Below are positions 59,963 to 64,000 of a stretch of 64,000 nt of DNA, one piece after another. Both the position numbers and the translations under genes were made by a program. The notes beneath the pieces were generated by a model. That model saw only the letters and a list, made by a program, of their open reading frames with translations. It ran no database searches and was not told the origin of the DNA. The DNA lies in NCBI GenBank assembly GCA_009617715.1, contig VTFK01000141.1:124001-188000 (forward strand). The letters are read 5' to 3'. Source of the DNA: Plectrocnemia conspersa (lineage: Eukaryota; Arthropoda; Insecta; Trichoptera; Polycentropodidae). Each line of letters opens with the position of its first letter. The stretch's first letter is position 1.

Positions 59963-62265
59963 TACTGTATATTAATAATGTTGGGATCACACGTTAACTA
60001 TCGTAAACACATGCTTAAAGCGCAATACATCTACTTGTTATCAGTATTAGCAGCTTGTCGAACAAGTGTATTCGTCACGCTGACGATCAGATATTTGGAT
60101 GCATTAGGTGAATGAATATTTTAAATGGAACATAAATCAATCAGTTTGTGTCTTACACAAATAAATAGGAATGCTATATCATATTAACTGACAGTTGATG
60201 GAATATGCTACCAGGATGACAAGTTCTCCATGACAGCGTTGCCAAATCACCAGCTGTTCAAATTGTGATCGTTACGAAAAAGCACTAATGGACAATAACA
60301 ATCTGTTTTCAGCCTCAAATCGTTCACCTCTACCATATCGACTAGCGTAAATAAGCACATACATATTATACATCAGACATGTCCATCAGAAACTTACGTC
60401 AATAACTTCTACTTTCGTGTAGCTCAAACACACGAGAATTCATCTAAACTCAAAACAAGCGAGCTACACCGAACATCAACCGAGACTTTTAAGCCCAAAG
60501 AAGCAGCCGCTTCTCCCTTCACATCAACCCCGGTACAACAAAGAAGTCTAAAACCGAGGGATCAACCCGATCTTCTACGAGACGCAAACAAGTAATTACA
60601 CAAATTGAACTATATTAGTAATAACTAATTAAATCACCACTCAACTATGAATGTACATATTTATTGAAAAGATTTTTATAATAATAGCTCTTATGATTAG
60701 GTTAAAATATTTCAAAATTTGTAACATAAATCTCACGTGATTTTATTTATAAATGCTATATTTTTATTTATAACTTCTTTCTACGAATATAAATTAATTT
60801 TAACTTGAGGTTGATACTTTACTGTTCAATAGTCGACTTATGAAAGGCACCGCTAATTAAAAGTTATTTTTATAAGCAAATTATATTTTTTTCCAGAGGT
60901 TAAGCAAATAAATATATATTGGTACACCTTTGTGTGATTTATATAATGTGCTATTAAAAGCTATAAAATGTTACGTATTAAAAATATATTTCAAGTACTA
61001 ATAAAGCATAGAGTTTATTTATAGTATAGTAAACTTGCATTGTTTCCAGCAGCTACTTTTTTACTTCAAAAGATCCCAAAAATAATTTAAATCTCACGTG
61101 AATGAAATATATTTTTATTTGTTAATTACTTTTTTTTTATTTATAAATTTATTTCTACAGCTATAATTAATTTTATTTTGAGGTTGCTACTTTACTGTTT
61201 AATATTAGATTTATCAAAGACTCCACTAATTAAATGTTATTTTAGTAAGCAAGTTATATTTTTTTCCAGAGGCTAAAAGCAAAAAAATCTAAATTGGTAT
61301 AACTTTGTGTGATTGAAACGGTAAACTTGCATTGTTTTCAGCAATTACTTTTTTATCTCGAAAGGTGGCAAAAATAATTTAGCAAACTAATTTAAATCTC
61401 ACGTGAACGCAATATATTTTTATTTGTGGATCACTTTTTTTATTTATAACTTTATTTGTACAAGTTATAATTAATTTAATATTATATTTATCGAATACTA
61501 ACTGTTAAATATTAGACTTAACAAAAACTCCGCTAATTAAATGTTATTTTAGTAAGTATTTCTTTCAGAGGTTTAGCAAGAAAAATCTAAACTTATACAC
61601 ATACTTTTGTGTGATTTCAATAATAAGCAATTAAAAGTGTTACGTTTTAAAAATATATTTAAAATACTAATCAACCATTTAATTTATTTACGTTAACGAT
61701 ATTTATAGTAAATATTGTAAAGTTTTTAATAATATAACTATTATTTTACTTACATGACTTACATAAACTTGTAATTTAATAAATATAGGTACATAACTAC
61801 ATAAATAATGGCATTATTGTTTAAAAGGGAATTTTACTATTGTCTATAAACATTGCACAATCAACACTAAGAATTGTTAACAACATTCAATATGATAGAG
61901 TAGCATTGAACTAACATGTAATACACTGCACATGTCTATCAAATGAAATAGAAAACTTGTACAAAGTACTTTAATGAAAACAATAATAATTTGCAGTTCT
62001 ACAATTCAAAATAACAATTTTTAAATTGTTCGGTAATATAAAAAATGTATATGGTTATATCATGATGTAACTCTGTGTTGCGTGAAAATCACGCGGCAAA
62101 AAATGACTCGTTGATTAAGTGAATTCTGTTTCAGATTTAATTTTGTCAAATAACAAACGGACGCGTACTTATTATTTAAATATTCTTTATTTTATAGTTA
62201 CATATATTTTATTCAATTAACAAATTGCGATTTTTTAAAATAAGGATGAGTGGAATACATTAAAA
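59963..62265. repeat. Segmental duplication, right copy (B)
   Basis: Direct repeat of copy A, only about 28 bp after its end. Contains the LTR-like segment (59979-60600), the tandem-array units (60690-61740) and the tail CACGCGGCAAAAAATGAC ... GATGAGTGGAATACATTAAA. It has neither the mariner nor the 469-bp block. Confidence 0.88.
59979..60600. mobile_element. Probable solo LTR, copy B
   Basis: Duplicate of 55897-56511 with a few substitutions and small gaps (for example an extra CTCTACCATATCGACTAGCG stretch near 60329). Same TG and CA ends. Confidence 0.4.
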
Positions 62266-62319
62266 TAAATAAAAGAGCATCAATATCAATAATATTTTTT
62301 TGCAAAAAGGAGGGTCAAA

Positions 62320-62450
62320 AGTTAGTCAGTCAGTTGTCGATATTTAAACATTTAGATTTCATAAAAATTAATAGTATTTCATTAAATGACGTTTTTCATG
62401 CCAAATTCAAGGGAGGGCTAATACCCCCACCGCCCCCCTTAAATGTCGTC
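62320..62450. repeat. Dispersed-family fragment
   Basis: TCAGTTGTCGATATTTAAAC, TAATAGTATTTCATTAAATG and CCGCCCCCCTTAAATGTCGT follow the block order seen at 3520-3680 and 22850-22965, same orientation. Confidence 0.65.
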
Positions 62451-63184
62451 CCTGCTTCAAAGGCAACTCATCATATGCATATAGGGCTTTTATGTTCTTA
62501 AAATGTGTCACAAGTGTAAGCGCGTGACGTCACAGTCTGCAGCTCTCACATTGCGCTAAACGTGACCAGTCGCGTGCGTTAAACCTAAATAACGCTCCAT
62601 TGTGTTACGTATTGAAGTGCGCCTCAGTTAAATTTACACCAGCCCGATATTTATTTCGGTCGAATAAAAGTGCTCAAAGGTCGGGGCAGGAGCCAAATTA
62701 GACACTTTTCAAAATAGCCACAACGTGGAGGGCGGGGGTTTTATTGTGGTACATGTTTTGATACAAAAATATATTATATATCGACCTAGGGAAAATATGC
62801 TGAAAACCTTATCGACCTATTCGTGTAGGTTTAAACCTTTAAAAATATGCTGTATAAAACCTTTTTCGTTTTGTTTTTTACTTTGGTTAGTCATACTGAA
62901 TCGTCACTTTGATTTGGTTAGCTCCACTGGTTGTGAGCTCAAGTTCTGAATTGCAGTGTAGTTCTAAGTCGGTAACAGACATGTAAATCTGATTGAGGAG
63001 ATCACTTGGGGCCTCCGAAACTTGGGGATCTCAAAAATAATTTATATATAACCCATATATTTTAATTTTTTTACGTTGAGACAAACTTAACTATGGATTC
63101 TCTTAGTACGGTTTTGAGCGTGCATACAGACTTGTCAAGGAGACAAGTTATAGATCTTTCATTTCAATTTTTAATCATTCGAAA
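62451..63184. other. Unassigned, GC-richer patch then AT-rich
   Basis: 62500-62700 is GC-richer and holds a palindromic TGACGTCA (62525-62532, CRE-like). Open frame 62725-62949 has no recognisable domain. 63003-63035 (GGGGCCTCCGAAACTTGGGG) resembles the block at 63190. Confidence 0.35.
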
Positions 63185-63246
63185 AAGAGGACCTCCAAAT
63201 TTAGGTTGCGCCTGTGGTCTCCTAAGTGCTTAATCCGCCATTGATT
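63185..63246 (-). repeat. hAT-like terminal fragment
   Basis: In reverse complement it starts CAATGGCGGATTAAGCACTT and continues with GGCGCAACCTAAATTTGGAG, a terminus of the CAGTGGCGGATTAAG type known from hAT-related elements. The opposite end was not located. Confidence 0.4.
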
Positions 63247-64000
63247 GGGGTGGAGTTCCGGCTTATAGAATAATGGCAGGATATTTTTATTATTTTTATC
63301 ATAGAATAATGGAAGGATATTTTTCACCTCTTTTCTTCTCCGCTTTGTTTGGCTAATTATAGCTTATTTGGATGGTAACTGCAATGTGTTTTTCAGTGAT
63401 GTTTTTCAGTGGCATTACTTTCTATGTTTGCGTCCTTTGTGGAGGCTACCTTTTAGTATTGTCAGTTATGCCCCCAATATATCTGCGCTTTGAGCGTTAA
63501 ATATTATTTCTTTGATGTACGTATTAAAGTAAATTAAAAAACGCTGGATTATGTCATTAACACATCAGCGCATTATGTCTACATATTCAATTTTAATAAT
63601 GCAATTGTTTTAATTTAATTATTTATTTGATATTAATGATCATAAAATTATCTAGCATATGTCATAGCAATATGGAAACAATATTTCGTAATTTAAAAAA
63701 GAATCCCCTCAAAAATTATTATCTATTTCTTGTTTAGAAATATGTTCGTGTTATCAAACCACACAAAAACAGTATGCCAACCTCATTAAAAGAAATGCAT
63801 GACAATTTCTAGATTTTGTTAAACTTGATCTAAAGCATAAAGCAGTTTGAGAAAAAAGGAACGTAAACATTATAAATATATACAGTATCAAGTGAAAATG
63901 CTTCAATCTAAAATCCAAATTATCGGTGTCGGATCAAGAAACATTTATTCACATGTTAAATTCTAGCAAAAGCTTACACCAGCTATAAATCCAAATATTT
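63247..64000. other. Unassigned right edge
   Basis: AT-rich with a short tandem duplication (ATAGAATAATGGnAGGATATTTTT at 63266 and 63302). No gene seen. Confidence 0.4.

Noticed and set aside
55030..61740. Regularly spaced repeats considered as a CRISPR array
   Set aside because: Units are 300-370 bp, diverged and AT-rich in a eukaryotic genome; a satellite-like array, not CRISPR.
62525..62532. TGACGTCA as a CREB site
   Set aside because: A single palindromic octamer without a nearby gene; reported only as sequence context.

Overview
The window is a stretch of insect nuclear genome: AT-rich, intron-containing, and dense with decayed transposons. Seven protein-coding genes can be reconstructed exon by exon. 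In six of them reading frames and GT/AG splice junctions agree throughout. The seventh, SF1, is consistent only if one missing base in its fourth coding exon is allowed for. Clockwork orange (cwo) and the Drosophila-like Mats and SF1 sequences point to an insect; I cannot name the order.

Layout. 1-1438 (+): last four coding exons of ALIX/PDCD6IP, continuing to the left of the window. 4597-5273 (-): NDUFA4. 6517-8635 (+): mats (MOB1), divergent from NDUFA4. 10492-21981 (-): splicing factor 1, eleven coding exons. 23750-24131 (-): mitochondrial ribosomal protein L55. 26870-31869 (-): the lysosomal small GTPase Arl8. 35841-41084 (-): cwo, the bHLH-Orange clock repressor, with four CACGTG E-boxes in its first coding intron, two of them paired with a 6-bp gap. 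These genes are unrelated housekeeping or regulatory genes; nothing suggests a functional cluster.

From about 41.1 kb to the end I find no host coding exon. This 23-kb part is accessory: a copia-like LTR remnant, a 3.2-kb near-perfect palindrome with TA-flanked termini (43797-46978), a 615-bp Harbinger-type MITE with a TTA target duplication, a jockey-like reverse transcriptase relic, a CpG- and E-box-rich island at 52.0-52.6 kb, a pogo-like MITE, and a large direct duplication (about 55.88-59.94 kb against 59.96-62.27 kb). That duplication is built from an AT-rich tandem repeat interrupted by a probable solo LTR. The left copy carries an inactivated mariner with perfect 27-bp terminal repeats; the right copy is close to the empty site.

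The introns and intergenic DNA on the left also hold old hAT, mariner (three decayed transposases), piggyBac-type TTAA elements, several MITEs, and a modular dispersed inverted-repeat family with at least eight copies. No tRNA, rRNA or CRISPR array was recognised. All coordinates come from reading by eye; splice sites of the seven genes were checked by codon phase, while repeat edges are approximate unless a terminal repeat is quoted.
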